Assembly (NCBI GenBank): GCA_015065805.1
Contig: SVPN01000001.1
Location: 30,284-94,283 of the forward strand
DNA length: 64,000 nucleotides
DNA from: Oscillospiraceae bacterium
GTDB taxonomy: Bacteria; Bacillota; Clostridia; Oscillospirales; Acutalibacteraceae
Direction of reading: 5' to 3'
Shown here: positions 35,577-44,855 of the stretch, piece by piece
Layout: the number at the start of each line of letters is the position of its first letter
Numbering within the stretch: the stretch's first letter is position 1
The notes under the pieces: model-generated
Told to the model about the DNA's origin: nothing
What the model saw: the letters and a program-made list of their open reading frames with translations, nothing else
Database searches by the model: none
Position numbers and translations under genes: made by a program

Positions 35577-35625
35577 ATCACGATCTCCCTTCCGTGTTAC
35601 AGTAGGATTCCCGGGCGATACGGAT

Positions 35626-36636
35626 TTATAAAACAAAGCCCATCTTTTTCTTCGCCTTGCTCAGTGTGCGGGCGGCAACATACGATGCCGTGGAAGCACC
35701 CTTTTTCATCATCTCTTCAAGATATGCCTTATCCTTCATCAACGACGCAAAACGCTCCTGCAAGGGTGCCAGCTCCGCCGCGACTGCTTCACCGACCGCC
35801 AACTTGAAGTCACCGTAGCCGCGACCGTCAAACTCACGCTCGATCTCGTCATAGCTCTTGCCGGTGACCGCCGCATAGATCTCCATCAGGTTGTTGATGC
35901 CGTCCTTGCCGTCCGCGTAGCGCACACACGCCTCACTGTCGGTCACGGCACGCTTGAATTTGCGGACGATGGTATCTTTATCATCCAGAATGGACACGCA
36001 CGCGTTCTGATTCTCGTCGGATTTCGACATTTTTCTTGTCGGATCCTGCAACGAACGCACACGCGCGCCCGCTTTCATAATGTAAGGCTCGGGCACCACA
36101 AAGGTGTTGCCGTACAGATTGTTAAAACGTGAGGCAATGTCGCGGGCAAGCTCACAGTGCTGCTTCTGATCGGCACCGACGGGAACATAGTCGGGCTGAT
36201 ACAGCAGAATATCCGCCGCCATCAAAGTCGGATAGGCAAACAGACCAAGGTTGATGTTGTCGGCGTGCTTTTGCGATTTATCCTTAAACTGGGTCATACG
36301 GGACAGCTCACCGAACTGCGTGTTACACGCCAGAAGCCACGCAAGCTCCGCGTGCTGAGGCACCTGCGACTGCACAAAAATGATATTCTTCTCGGGATCA
36401 AGACCGATGGCGATCAGGATCGCAAACATCTCTTTGATCTGCTGACGGAGCTTCTGGGGATCCTGGCGAACGGTGATGGAATGCAGATCCGCCACGGCAA
36501 AACAGCCGTCCATCTCATCCTGCAACGCCACCCAGTTGCGAAGCGCACCGAGATAGTTACCGAGAGTCGGTGTACCCGTCGGCTGGATACAGCTTAATGC
36601 GCGCTTGCGGCGCACGGTTTCTTGTTGTTCAGACAT
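35626..36636 (-). CDS. trpS: Tryptophan--tRNA ligase
   Basis: This 336-residue class I synthetase has the HIGH-type motif PTGTPTLGNYLGAL and the KMSKS loop (RKMSKSDENQ). The length is usual. It starts 13 bases after the aminotransferase stop codon. No T-box is seen upstream of the operon. Confidence 0.96.
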   Translation of the reverse strand: MSEQQETVRRKRALSCIQPTGTPTLGNYLGALRNWVALQDEMDGCFAVADLHSITVRQDPQKLRQQIKEMFAILIAIGLDPEKNIIFVQSQVPQHAELAWLLACNTQFGELSRMTQFKDKSQKHADNINLGLFAYPTLMAADILLYQPDYVPVGADQKQHCELARDIASRFNNLYGNTFVVPEPYIMKAGARVRSLQDPTRKMSKSDENQNACVSILDDKDTIVRKFKRAVTDSEACVRYADGKDGINNLMEIYAAVTGKSYDEIEREFDGRGYGDFKLAVGEAVAAELAPLQERFASLMKDKAYLEEMMKKGASTASYVAARTLSKAKKKMGFVL

Positions 36637-36648
36637 ATTGAAAACTCC

Positions 36649-37842
36649 TTATTTGATATACTCTTTGGCAAAGACACCCAGACGCGCCACGCCTTCACGC
36701 ATAGCATCGTCCGTCGGGGTGGAGAAATTGACACGGAAGGTCTGCAGATGTTCTCCTTCCACGTTGAACGCCGAACCGGGAACCACCGCGACCTTGTGTT
36801 CCTTGACCGCTTTGGTGCAAAATTCCGCCATATCGACACCTTCGGGAAGCTGACACCAGATGAACAAGCCGCCCTCGGGACGGTTGTAGGTGATGCCTGC
36901 GGGCACCAGATGCTCATCCAGCAGATCCATCATCAACTCGGCTTTCTTCTTGTAAATCGCGCGAAGACGGTCAAGATGTGCTTCAAAATCATACTGCGTC
37001 ATAAATTCGTGACACACCATCTGCGCCCACTGCGTTGTGTGAACATCCTCGCCTTGCTTGGCAACGATCATCTTGGCAAGCAGGGTCTTGTTCGCCAATG
37101 CGTAACCGACGCGCATACCCGACGACAGTACCTTCGAGAAGCTACCCGCATACACAACAACGCCGTCATCATCCATTGATTTGATCGACGGGACATCCTC
37201 ACCCGCAAAACGCAGATCGCCGTAAGGATTATCCTCCACGATCAGCACGCCGTACGCCTTGGCAAGAGCATACAGGCGGCGACGTTTTTCAAGGCTCATC
37301 GTCACGCCTGCAGGATTCTGGAAGTTGGGGATCGTGTAGATGAAGCGCACATTCCGATTCGTCTTGAGCGCTTGCTCGAGCGCTTCAATATTCATACCGT
37401 CCGCTTCCACGGGAACGCCCACCAGCTTGACACCGAGAGCGCGGAACGAGTTAAGCGAGCCGATAAAGCTGGGGCTTTCCGCGATGACGGTATCACCCTG
37501 ATTGCACACGGTTTTGGTCACGAGCTCCATCACCTGCTGTGCGCCCGACGTGATGAGCACCTCGTCATCCTCACCGCCGATATTGTATTTGCTTTTCAGA
37601 TACCCCTTCAGATGCTCGCGCAGCGGCTGATAGCCTTCGGTGGCACCGTACTGCAGGACATCGATCGGACGCTCACGCAGGAGCTTTTCGGAAATGGCCG
37701 CGATCGCTTCCACGGGAAATGCTTCGGGTGCGGGGTTGCCCGCCGAGAGCGCCACGACACCGGGAACACTTGCATATTTTAATATTTCACGGATCGCGGA
37801 GGGTGCCAGATCACGCAAACCATCGGAAAACGTATAATTCAT
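36649..37842 (-). CDS. PLP-dependent aminotransferase (class I/II, LysN/2-aminoadipate-like)
   Basis: This 397-residue enzyme has the fold type I pattern: YGATEGYQPLREHL, TSGAQQVMEL, VEDNPYGDLRF and the PLP lysine in SFSKVLSSGMRVGY. It matches the PLP part of MocR-type proteins without the DNA-binding domain, a group that includes 2-aminoadipate and broad aromatic/branched-chain transaminases. The substrate is not readable. GGAGG lies 11 bases before the ATG at 37842. It is the first gene of the leftward unit with trpS. Confidence 0.87.
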   Translation of the reverse strand: MNYTFSDGLRDLAPSAIREILKYASVPGVVALSAGNPAPEAFPVEAIAAISEKLLRERPIDVLQYGATEGYQPLREHLKGYLKSKYNIGGEDDEVLITSGAQQVMELVTKTVCNQGDTVIAESPSFIGSLNSFRALGVKLVGVPVEADGMNIEALEQALKTNRNVRFIYTIPNFQNPAGVTMSLEKRRRLYALAKAYGVLIVEDNPYGDLRFAGEDVPSIKSMDDDGVVVYAGSFSKVLSSGMRVGYALANKTLLAKMIVAKQGEDVHTTQWAQMVCHEFMTQYDFEAHLDRLRAIYKKKAELMMDLLDEHLVPAGITYNRPEGGLFIWCQLPEGVDMAEFCTKAVKEHKVAVVPGSAFNVEGEHLQTFRVNFSTPTDDAMREGVARLGVFAKEYIK

Positions 37843-37893
37843 ACTCAAATTTGCCTCCAAAACAGAAAAATTTTCAGAATCTTCCTCTTATTT

Positions 37894-37934
37894 TACCATT
37901 GATGATTGACTTTTTCAATATAAAAATATAAAAT
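37894..37934. promoter_or_regulatory. Overlapping divergent promoters: aminotransferase (minus) and gltX (plus)
   Basis: Plus strand: TTGACT (37906-37911), 17 bases, TAAAAT (37929-37934). Minus strand: TTGAAA, 17 bases, TAAAAT, with its -35 inside the plus-strand spacer and its -10 near 37894. The two polymerases cannot sit there together. Confidence 0.7.
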
Positions 37935-37972
37935 TATATCGATTCATAACACCACAGTAGGAGGAATCGAGT

Positions 37973-39628
37973 ATGAGTAACTATCAGCAGCTCAGCGCCG
38001 CGATGTTCCCCAACGTCACCGCCACGCCCGAGCAGCTTGAAGAGCGTTACCCCGCACGCGATCTGAAAGAGGGTGCGCGCGTAACGCGTATAGCGCCCAG
38101 TCCCACGGGTTATCTGCATCTCGGCGTCTTTTTCACCGCGATGATCAACCGCCTGACGGCATCGTCAACGGACGGGCTCTTTTATTTCCGACTGGAGGAC
38201 ACCGATAAAAAGCGCGAAGTGGAAGGCGGTGCCGACGATATCCTGAGCGGCTTTAACACCTACGGTCTGACGCTGGACGAGGGCTTTGTCGCTCCCGGTG
38301 TTGTCAAAGGCGACTACGGCCCTTATCAGCAGTCGGCACGCGTGGATATTTATCACGTATATGTCAAGTCGTTGGTGGAGCAGGGTCTTGCCTATCCCTG
38401 CTTCTGCTCCGAGGAAGAGCGTCTTGCCGCCCGCGAACAGCAGGAAGCACAAAAATGCCGCACCGGCTATTACGGCCCGTTTGCCAAGTGCCGTGCGCTG
38501 TCGGTTGACGAGGCTCTTGCACGTATTCAGAACGGCGATCCGTATGTCGTGCGTTTGCGCTCTCCCGGTGACGAAAGCCGCCGCATTGCATTCGACGACC
38601 TGATCAAGGGCAAGATCGAGATGCCCGAAAATGATGAGGATATCGTGCTTCTGAAATCCGACGGTGTGCCGACCTACCACTTTGCACACGCGGTGGACGA
38701 CCATCTGATGCGCACCACCCACGTCATCCGCGGCGACGAATGGATCTCGTCCGTTCCGAAGCACCTTCAGCTGTTCCGTGTGCTGGGCTTTAAAGCACCG
38801 AAATACGCACACGTCAGCCCGATCATGAAAGAGGAAAACGGCGGTAAGCGCAAGCTCTCCAAGCGCAAGGATCCCGAAGCGGCGATGCATTTCTACGCAC
38901 AGCAGGGATATCCTGCAGACAGCGTGCTGGAATACCTGCTGACCATCGCCAACAGCGATTTTGAGGACTGGCGTCGCGCCAACCCCGATGCACCGCGCTC
39001 CAAATTCCCGTTCAACCTCAAGAAAATGAGCGTTTCGGGTGCATTGTTCGATATGAACAAGCTCAACGATGTCAGCAAAAACGTCATCGCTTCTATGGAC
39101 GCGCAGACCGTCACCGACGCCATTCTTGCCTGGGCGCAGGAGTATGACGCGGCATTTTATGAGAAGCTGAACGCCGACCGTGCATTTGCAACCGGCATTT
39201 TCGCCATTGACCGCGGCGGTCCCAAGCCCCGTAAGGATATGGCAAAATGGAGCGATGCCCCCGATTACGCCGCGTATTTCTTCGATGACGGCTTTGACGC
39301 TTCGTGGGAGCTTCCCGAAACGATCGCTCCCGCTGACGCGGCGGCGGTACTGAACGCCTACAAAGCGGTGTACGATCCTGCCGCGGACAAGCAGGTGTGG
39401 TTCGATACCCTCAAAGCCCTCTGCCCCGCGCTCGGCTTCTGCCCCGAGGTGAAGGAATACAAAAAGCATCCTGAAGACTTCAAGGGTCACGTCGGCGATG
39501 TCAGCACCATCGTGCGTCTTGCCGTTACCGGCCGCCGCAACACCCCCGATCTTTGCGCTATTATGCAATTGCTCGGTGCTCAACGCGTGATGAGCCGTAT
39601 CGATGCGGCGATCGAAAAGCTGTCGTAA
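37973..39628 (+). CDS. gltX: Glutamate--tRNA ligase
   Basis: This 551-residue class I synthetase has SPTGYLHLG as HIGH motif and the KMSKS equivalent KRKLSKRKDPE. It is longer than common GltX (about 470-500), with an N-terminal lead of about 40 residues before the catalytic domain. AGGAGG precedes the ATG. It is in one unit with glnS. Confidence 0.93.
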   Translation: MSNYQQLSAAMFPNVTATPEQLEERYPARDLKEGARVTRIAPSPTGYLHLGVFFTAMINRLTASSTDGLFYFRLEDTDKKREVEGGADDILSGFNTYGLTLDEGFVAPGVVKGDYGPYQQSARVDIYHVYVKSLVEQGLAYPCFCSEEERLAAREQQEAQKCRTGYYGPFAKCRALSVDEALARIQNGDPYVVRLRSPGDESRRIAFDDLIKGKIEMPENDEDIVLLKSDGVPTYHFAHAVDDHLMRTTHVIRGDEWISSVPKHLQLFRVLGFKAPKYAHVSPIMKEENGGKRKLSKRKDPEAAMHFYAQQGYPADSVLEYLLTIANSDFEDWRRANPDAPRSKFPFNLKKMSVSGALFDMNKLNDVSKNVIASMDAQTVTDAILAWAQEYDAAFYEKLNADRAFATGIFAIDRGGPKPRKDMAKWSDAPDYAAYFFDDGFDASWELPETIAPADAAAVLNAYKAVYDPAADKQVWFDTLKALCPALGFCPEVKEYKKHPEDFKGHVGDVSTIVRLAVTGRRNTPDLCAIMQLLGAQRVMSRIDAAIEKLS

Positions 39629-39673
39629 CCGTTGTTTCCTTCAAGAGGAAATCAACGAAAAGGAGGAACCTTT

Positions 39674-41353
39674 ATGGAAGAAAAAATCTTGGACACATCC
39701 CGTCCTTCGAATTTTATTCACGAAATCATTGACGAAGAGCTCAGCGAAGGCGGTCGTTGCTACGGTAAAACCGTGCACACCCGTTTTCCGCCGGAGCCGA
39801 ACGGCTATCTGCACATCGGCCACGTAAAGGCACTGTGCATCGACTTCGGCACTGCCGAAAAATACGGCGGTGTGTGCCATCTGCGTATGGATGACACCAA
39901 TCCGTCGAAGGAAGACGTGGAATACGTCGAAGCCATCAAAGAGGATATTCACTGGCTCGGTTACGACTGGGGCGAGCATTTCTACTATGCATCGGATTAT
40001 TTCGACACGATGTATGATCTTGCTGTCGGTCTTATTAAAAAAGGTCTTGCTTATGTCTGTGAGCTGACACCCGAGCAGATGCGCGAAAACCGCGGCGATC
40101 TGACCCATCCCGCAGTCAGTCCCTACCGCGATCGCCCGATCGAGGAGAGTCTGGATCTGTTTGCCCGTATGCGCGCAGGTGAATTTGAAGACGGTGCGAT
40201 GACGCTTCGCGCCAAAATCGATCTTGCCAGCGGCAACTTCAATATGCGCGATCCTGCCATCTACCGCATCAACCACGCTCACCATCACCGTCAGGGTGAC
40301 AAATGGTGCATCTACCCGATGTACGACTTTGCTCACCCCATCGAGGATATGATGGAGGGCATCACCCACTCCCTTTGCTCGCTGGAGTTTGAAAACCACC
40401 GTCCGCTGTACGATTGGGTCAAGGAGAACGTCGATCTTGACGCCGATCCGCGTCAGATCGAGTTCGCACGTCTTGGCATCAACTACACCGTGCTCTCCAA
40501 GAGAAAGCTCCGCAAGCTGGTTGAGGACGGCATTGTCAGCGGTTGGGATGATCCGCGTATGCCCACGCTGTGCGGTCTGCGCCGTCGCGGCTACACGCCT
40601 GCCGCCGTGCGTGAATTTATTGATCGCATCGGTGTCGCGAAAGTGCCCAACACCGTAGAATTTGCGCTTTTGGAAGCGTGCCTGCGTGATGACCTGAACG
40701 CACACGCGACGCGCGCCATGGCGGTGCTTCGTCCGCTGAAGCTGACCATCACCAACTACCCCGAAGATCAGACGGAGACCTTCGAAACCGAAAACAATCC
40801 GCTTGATCCCGAGGCGGGTACGCACACACTGACCTTCTCGCGCGATCTCTATATCGAAGAGGACGACTTTATGGAAGAGCCCGTCAAGGGTTATCGCCGT
40901 TTGTTCCCCGGCAACGAGGTACGCATCAAGTCGGCGTATATCATCAAATGCACGGGCTGTGTGAAGGATGAGAACGGTAACGTTGTAGAAGTCCTTGCCG
41001 AGTACGATCCCGACAGTCGCGGAGGCAACGCCGCAGACGGCCGCAAGGTACGCGGTACGATCCACTGGGCGGATGCCCGCACCGCCGTGGATGCGGAAGT
41101 CCGTCTGTACGGCTCGCTGTTTGACGATCCCGATCCCGACGCGGCGGACAAGGACTTTATGGCTTGCCTGTCCCCCGACTCGCTTGAGGTACTCAAGGGC
41201 TGTAAGCTCGAAGCGGCATTTGCTAACGCCGATGCCTCACAGTCGTTCCAGTTTATGCGTCTTGGCTACTTCTGTGCCGACAGCAAGGACAGCAAGGAAG
41301 GCGCTCTCGTCTTCAATCGCTCGGTGTCTCTCAAAGACAGCTTCAAAAAATAA
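39674..41353 (+). CDS. glnS: Glutamine--tRNA ligase
   Basis: This 559-residue class I synthetase charges tRNA-Gln directly. It has PPEPNGYLHIGHVKAL, the KMSKS-like VLSKRKLRKL and a C-terminal beta-barrel anticodon domain. Presence of GlnRS suggests that the organism need not rely on the GatCAB transamidation route for Gln, as in some gut Clostridia and Bacteroidetes. AAAGGAGG precedes the ATG at 39674; the frame extends upstream without a site. Confidence 0.95.
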   Translation: MEEKILDTSRPSNFIHEIIDEELSEGGRCYGKTVHTRFPPEPNGYLHIGHVKALCIDFGTAEKYGGVCHLRMDDTNPSKEDVEYVEAIKEDIHWLGYDWGEHFYYASDYFDTMYDLAVGLIKKGLAYVCELTPEQMRENRGDLTHPAVSPYRDRPIEESLDLFARMRAGEFEDGAMTLRAKIDLASGNFNMRDPAIYRINHAHHHRQGDKWCIYPMYDFAHPIEDMMEGITHSLCSLEFENHRPLYDWVKENVDLDADPRQIEFARLGINYTVLSKRKLRKLVEDGIVSGWDDPRMPTLCGLRRRGYTPAAVREFIDRIGVAKVPNTVEFALLEACLRDDLNAHATRAMAVLRPLKLTITNYPEDQTETFETENNPLDPEAGTHTLTFSRDLYIEEDDFMEEPVKGYRRLFPGNEVRIKSAYIIKCTGCVKDENGNVVEVLAEYDPDSRGGNAADGRKVRGTIHWADARTAVDAEVRLYGSLFDDPDPDAADKDFMACLSPDSLEVLKGCKLEAAFANADASQSFQFMRLGYFCADSKDSKEGALVFNRSVSLKDSFKK

Positions 41354-41360
41354 TTTAAAT

Positions 41361-41395
41361 AAAAAAGGAACCTTTCGGCTGAAAGGTTCCTTTTT
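41361..41395. terminator. Bidirectional terminator after glnS
   Basis: AAAAAGGAACCTTTC pairs with GAAAGGTTCCTTTTT around GGCT, between convergent glnS and upp. Confidence 0.92.
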
Positions 41396-41396
41396 G

Positions 41397-42026
41397 TTAT
41401 TTCGTACCGAAGATACGGTCACCTGCATCGCCGAGACCGGGAACAATGTAGCAATGGTCGTTGAGCTTTTCATCCAGCGACGCACAGTAGACCTTGACAT
41501 CGGGGTGTGCTTCCGTCAGCGTTTTCAAGCCCTCGGGAGCGGCGATGATGCACATAAACTTGATACTGCGGGGATGATGCTCCTTGATCATCGAGATCGC
41601 ATCAACAGCCGAGCCGCCCGTTGCGAGCATCGGATCCAGCACAAACACATCGCGGTCGGCAATATCGCCGGGCAGCTTGTTGTAATATTCCACGGGGGTA
41701 TGCGTTTCGGGATCACGGTACAGACCGATATGCCCCACCTTTGCGGCGGGAACGAGATCCAGTGCGCCGTCCACCATTCCGAGACCGGCGCGCAGGATCG
41801 GCACAAACGCCAGCTTTCTGCCGGCGATCACTTCACTCTTAGTGGTCGTGATCGGCGTTTTGACCTCAACCTCGCACATCGGCAGATCGCGGGTCGCCTC
41901 ATAAATAAGCAATTGCGTGATCTCGCGGATCAGCTCGCGGAATTGCTTGGAGCCCGTGTTTTCGTCGCGCAAAAACGTGACCTTGTGGCGAATCAAGGGA
42001 TGGTCGGAAATGAACGGTTGCATCAT
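41397..42026 (-). CDS. upp: Uracil phosphoribosyltransferase
   Basis: This 209-residue enzyme converts uracil and PRPP to UMP. The PRPP loop is in [14 protein letters not shown], and [11 protein letters not shown] is the conserved C-terminus. AGGAGG precedes the ATG. It is last in the tsaE-tsaB-upp unit and pairs functionally with the NCS2 permease. Confidence 0.96.
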   Translation of the reverse strand: MMQPFISDHPLIRHKVTFLRDENTGSKQFRELIREITQLLIYEATRDLPMCEVEVKTPITTTKSEVIAGRKLAFVPILRAGLGMVDGALDLVPAAKVGHIGLYRDPETHTPVEYYNKLPGDIADRDVFVLDPMLATGGSAVDAISMIKEHHPRSIKFMCIIAAPEGLKTLTEAHPDVKVYCASLDEKLNDHCYIVPGLGDAGDRIFGTK

Positions 42027-42052
42027 AGTAAAAACCTCCTGAATAAAAATCC

Positions 42053-42766
42053 TTATTTAAATGCTTGTTTGGCTTTCAATTCACGCTCTGCCTGCGGCAA
42101 GCGCAGATAGGTCGGTTGCAGAAGCGATGCAGGCATCAGCTTGTCCTCTTCGGCAAGCTGTTTGGCGGCAAGTGCGATCCCGCGGGGACGGACATACATC
42201 AGCGGATCGGGTGCGGCAACGCAATCCATCTCGTCCTTGCACGCTTCATAGCAAAGCTTCGCGCCGTCGCCGACAAAGATCACCTTGCGTCCGCGCGACA
42301 AAAGCGCCGCTTTACAATCCTCGATCGACATCGCCTCATCGGGGGTCAGGCGTGTTACCGTGCCGCTGTCGCACGAAAACGACGCCGTATACACCTGGCG
42401 ACAACGCGCATCCATCACGGCGCACACAACGGCATCAAGCGGAATGCCGTCAATGTTCATCGCCAATGCCTGAAGGGTAGACACCGATGCGGTGGGCATA
42501 TCCGTTTCAAATCCGAGGCCCTTTGCCGCGGCAACACCGATACGCACGCCCGTGAAGGACCCCGGGCCGCTGCAGACCGCCAGGCAATCGATCTGATCAA
42601 ACGAAAGTCCTGCCTGCGACAGCACCGACTGTGTCATCGGCAACACCGTCTGACTGTGGGTCAGCGGCACATCCGCAAAGCATTCCGACAGCACCTTATC
42701 CGCTTCGGTATCGACAATACCTGCCGATGCCGTCACCGAGGAGGTGTCCAACGTTAAGAGTATCAC
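42053..42766 (-). CDS. tsaB: tRNA threonylcarbamoyladenosine biosynthesis protein TsaB
   Basis: This 237-residue ASKHA-fold protein is the dimer partner of TsaD in t6A synthesis. [13 protein letters not shown] at the N-terminus and [18 protein letters not shown] are diagnostic. The start is a GTG overlapping the tsaE stop codon by 4 bases. GAGGGGG precedes it. Confidence 0.95.
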   Translation of the reverse strand: MILLTLDTSSVTASAGIVDTEADKVLSECFADVPLTHSQTVLPMTQSVLSQAGLSFDQIDCLAVCSGPGSFTGVRIGVAAAKGLGFETDMPTASVSTLQALAMNIDGIPLDAVVCAVMDARCRQVYTASFSCDSGTVTRLTPDEAMSIEDCKAALLSRGRKVIFVGDGAKLCYEACKDEMDCVAAPDPLMYVRPRGIALAAKQLAEEDKLMPASLLQPTYLRLPQAERELKAKQAFK

Positions 42767-43182
42767 AGCTCTACCCCCTCAATCGTAATACGGCGGTCGG
42801 TATCCGACAAACGCTCAAAGGTCACGCGCACAGCGTCCTCGGGGAGCGCATTTTCAATCTGCTCGCTCCACTCAACCGCTAAAATCGCGCCCATATCGAT
42901 ATACTCAAAAAAGCCCGTGGCGTACAGATCCTCCCACGTTTCAATGCGATACATATCAAAATGCACCAGAGGCGGTGTGCCTCCGTAATCCTGCACAAGG
43001 GCAAAGGTGGGACTGGAAACCTCCGCATCAATGCGGCGTCCTGCCGCCATACCGCGCACAAACGCCGTCTTTCCCATACCGAGGCCGCCGAACATCGCCA
43101 CCACGCCGCCGCGATCCATCGCTCTTGCAAGCGTTGCGCCGACTTCTTCCGTCTCCTGTACGGTATGCGTTTCAAAAACCAT
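42763..43182 (-). CDS. tsaE: tRNA threonylcarbamoyladenosine biosynthesis ATPase TsaE
   Basis: This 139-residue P-loop ATPase has GGLGMGKTAFVRG and the family block SSPTFALVQDY. It supports t6A formation by TsaBD. AAGGAGGTGGGACA precedes the ATG. It is the first gene of the operon. Confidence 0.95.
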   Translation of the reverse strand: MVFETHTVQETEEVGATLARAMDRGGVVAMFGGLGMGKTAFVRGMAAGRRIDAEVSSPTFALVQDYGGTPPLVHFDMYRIETWEDLYATGFFEYIDMGAILAVEWSEQIENALPEDAVRVTFERLSDTDRRITIEGVEL

Positions 43183-43209
43183 TGTCCCACCTCCTTTTAT
43201 AACAGTCTA

Positions 43210-43238
43210 ATTATAGCACGCGTTGTTCGGTTTTGCAA
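43210..43238 (-). promoter_or_regulatory. Promoter of tsaE-tsaB-upp
   Basis: On the minus strand TTGCAA (43238-43233), a 17-base spacer and TATAAT (43215-43210). The -35 lies just beyond the end of the CDF gene. Confidence 0.82.
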
Positions 43239-43241
43239 CAT

Positions 43242-44105
43242 TTACAACGGATAAATATGCACCGCACAATCCTTTACGTCGGCAAATTCCGCCCGCACGG
43301 TTTCTTCAACGGTTCTGGCAACTGCAAACGCTTCGCGGCACGACAAAGCGCCGTCCACCTGCGCTGTCACCTCCACATACACCCGACTGCCGAACAAACG
43401 GGTTTTCAGCTCCCTTATACCGCGCACCTGCCAATGGCGGCACACGCACTCACTGACTGCCTTTTCAAAGGCTTCATCACACGAGCGGTCGGTCATTTTC
43501 CGCATCGCATCGGCAAAAATCCCGATTGCCGCTTTCAAAATAAACAGACTGATCACAACCGCAGCAAGCGGATCCATCACTGCCACGCCGAGGTTTGCTC
43601 CGAGGATGCCGACAAGTCCTCCTACGGATGACAGGGCATCCGAACGCAGATGCCACGCATCCGCCATCAGCGCACCCGAATTGACCTGCTTTGCCGCACG
43701 GTGTGTATACCGAAACATCATCTCCTTGATCACAACGGATATGACCGCCACCGTCAGTGCCCGCCATCCGGGTGGTTGTGGAACGACCTCTTGCGTAACG
43801 GCAATCGCACGCAAGCCTGCCGTGCCGATCCCGATGCCCGTTGCCCCCACAAGCACCGAGAGCAACACCGCCGCGACGCATTCCATCCGTTCGTGACCGT
43901 AAGGATGCCGACGGTCACTCGATCGTCCCGACAGCTTTATGCCGATCAGCACGACCAGAGAGCTGAACACATCCGTTACCGAATGCACACCGTCCGACAC
44001 CAGCGCACCCGAACCCGAAACGGCACCGACCGCGATTTTTATAACAGCCATAAGCGCATTGAGCACCATATTGATGCACGAAATTGTCAACGCTTTTTCC
44101 AACAC
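43242..44105 (-). CDS. Cation diffusion facilitator (CDF) family transporter
   Basis: This 287-residue membrane protein has about six hydrophobic segments. The metal-site motifs are VSDGVHSVTDV in helix 2 and ADAWHLRSDALSS in helix 5, and a cytoplasmic C-terminal domain with DCAVHIYPL follows. It likely exports zinc, iron or manganese by proton exchange. A GTG start at 44105 (or the next codon, TTG) follows AGGGGAG. It lies downstream of folE, separated by a terminator. Confidence 0.88.
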   Translation of the reverse strand: MLEKALTISCINMVLNALMAVIKIAVGAVSGSGALVSDGVHSVTDVFSSLVVLIGIKLSGRSSDRRHPYGHERMECVAAVLLSVLVGATGIGIGTAGLRAIAVTQEVVPQPPGWRALTVAVISVVIKEMMFRYTHRAAKQVNSGALMADAWHLRSDALSSVGGLVGILGANLGVAVMDPLAAVVISLFILKAAIGIFADAMRKMTDRSCDEAFEKAVSECVCRHWQVRGIRELKTRLFGSRVYVEVTAQVDGALSCREAFAVARTVEETVRAEFADVKDCAVHIYPL

Positions 44106-44122
44106 ACATCTCCCCTGTTCCG

Positions 44123-44163
44123 AAAAAACACCCGCAGAATCGGTTTTACGATCCTGCGGGTGC
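44123..44163 (-). terminator. Terminator after folE
   Basis: On the minus strand CACCCGCAG and CTGCGGGTG flank a loop, followed by TTTTTTCGG. Confidence 0.85.
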
Positions 44164-44182
44164 TATTCTCAGTATATGCCGA

Positions 44183-44746
44183 TTATGTGCGATTGGTCAA
44201 CAGCGACAACGTTTCCGAACGTGTACGGGCATCCGAGCGCATCAATCCGCGAAGAGCGGAGGTCTGCGTCGTGGCTCCCGCGGCGCGGACGCCGCGCATC
44301 GTCATACAAAGGTGCTCCGCTTCAATGATCACCGCTACTCCCTTGGGCTGCAGCTCCTGTTCCAGGAAATCCGCCACCTGGGCTGTCAGCCGCTCCTGCA
44401 GCTGCGGGCGACGGGCGTAGGTGTTGATGATGCGGGCGAGCTTGGAAAGCCCGATCACCTTGCCGTTTTGCGGAATATAGGCAACGTGCGCCACACCGAT
44501 AAACGGCAACAGATGGTGCTCACACATCGAATGAAGCGGGATGTCACGCACCGTCACAAGCTCGTCGGGTTGCGACTCGGAAAACAGCTTGACGTGTGCT
44601 TTTGGATCCTCGGTCATCCCCGAAAACACCTCTTCGTACATATTTGCAACACGGCGGGGTGTCTCGACCAATCCCTCGCGGTCGGGGTCTTCTCCGATCG
44701 CGATCAGGATCTCCCGTACGGCCGCTTCAATACGCGCTTTATCCAT
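44183..44746 (-). CDS. folE: GTP cyclohydrolase I
   Basis: This 187-residue enzyme makes dihydroneopterin triphosphate, the first step of folate synthesis. The zinc-binding [10 protein letters not shown] and EHLCMTMRG are present. GGAGGCG precedes the ATG. It has its own promoter and terminator. FolC at 2.6 kb acts at the end of the same pathway. Confidence 0.97.
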   Translation of the reverse strand: MDKARIEAAVREILIAIGEDPDREGLVETPRRVANMYEEVFSGMTEDPKAHVKLFSESQPDELVTVRDIPLHSMCEHHLLPFIGVAHVAYIPQNGKVIGLSKLARIINTYARRPQLQERLTAQVADFLEQELQPKGVAVIIEAEHLCMTMRGVRAAGATTQTSALRGLMRSDARTRSETLSLLTNRT

Positions 44747-44778
44747 TGTTCAAACGCCTCCAATGTAAATATGGATTC

Positions 44779-44807
44779 ATTATAGCGTATCCGCTCTTAA
44801 ATAGCAA
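44779..44807 (-). promoter_or_regulatory. Promoter of folE
   Basis: On the minus strand TTGCTA (44807-44802), a 17-base spacer and TATAAT (44784-44779). Confidence 0.8.
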
Positions 44808-44810
44808 GTA

Positions 44811-44839
44811 AAAAAGAGGCTGAACTCAGCCTCTTTTTT
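44811..44839 (-). terminator. Terminator after cdaR
   Basis: AAAAAAGAGGCTGA pairs with the complement around ACTC, with T-run on the minus strand. Confidence 0.88.
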
Positions 44840-44855
44840 GGCTTAAAAATGGTTC

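Noticed and set aside
37840..37972. T-box or other tRNA-sensing leader before gltX or the trpS operon
   Set aside because: Leaders are too short and lack the T-box sequence and an antiterminator.
38165..41065. Long open frames antisense to gltX and glnS (about 470 codons each)
   Set aside because: They lie wholly inside strongly supported synthetase genes, have no ribosome binding sites and show no family motifs; they are shadows of high-GC coding sequence.
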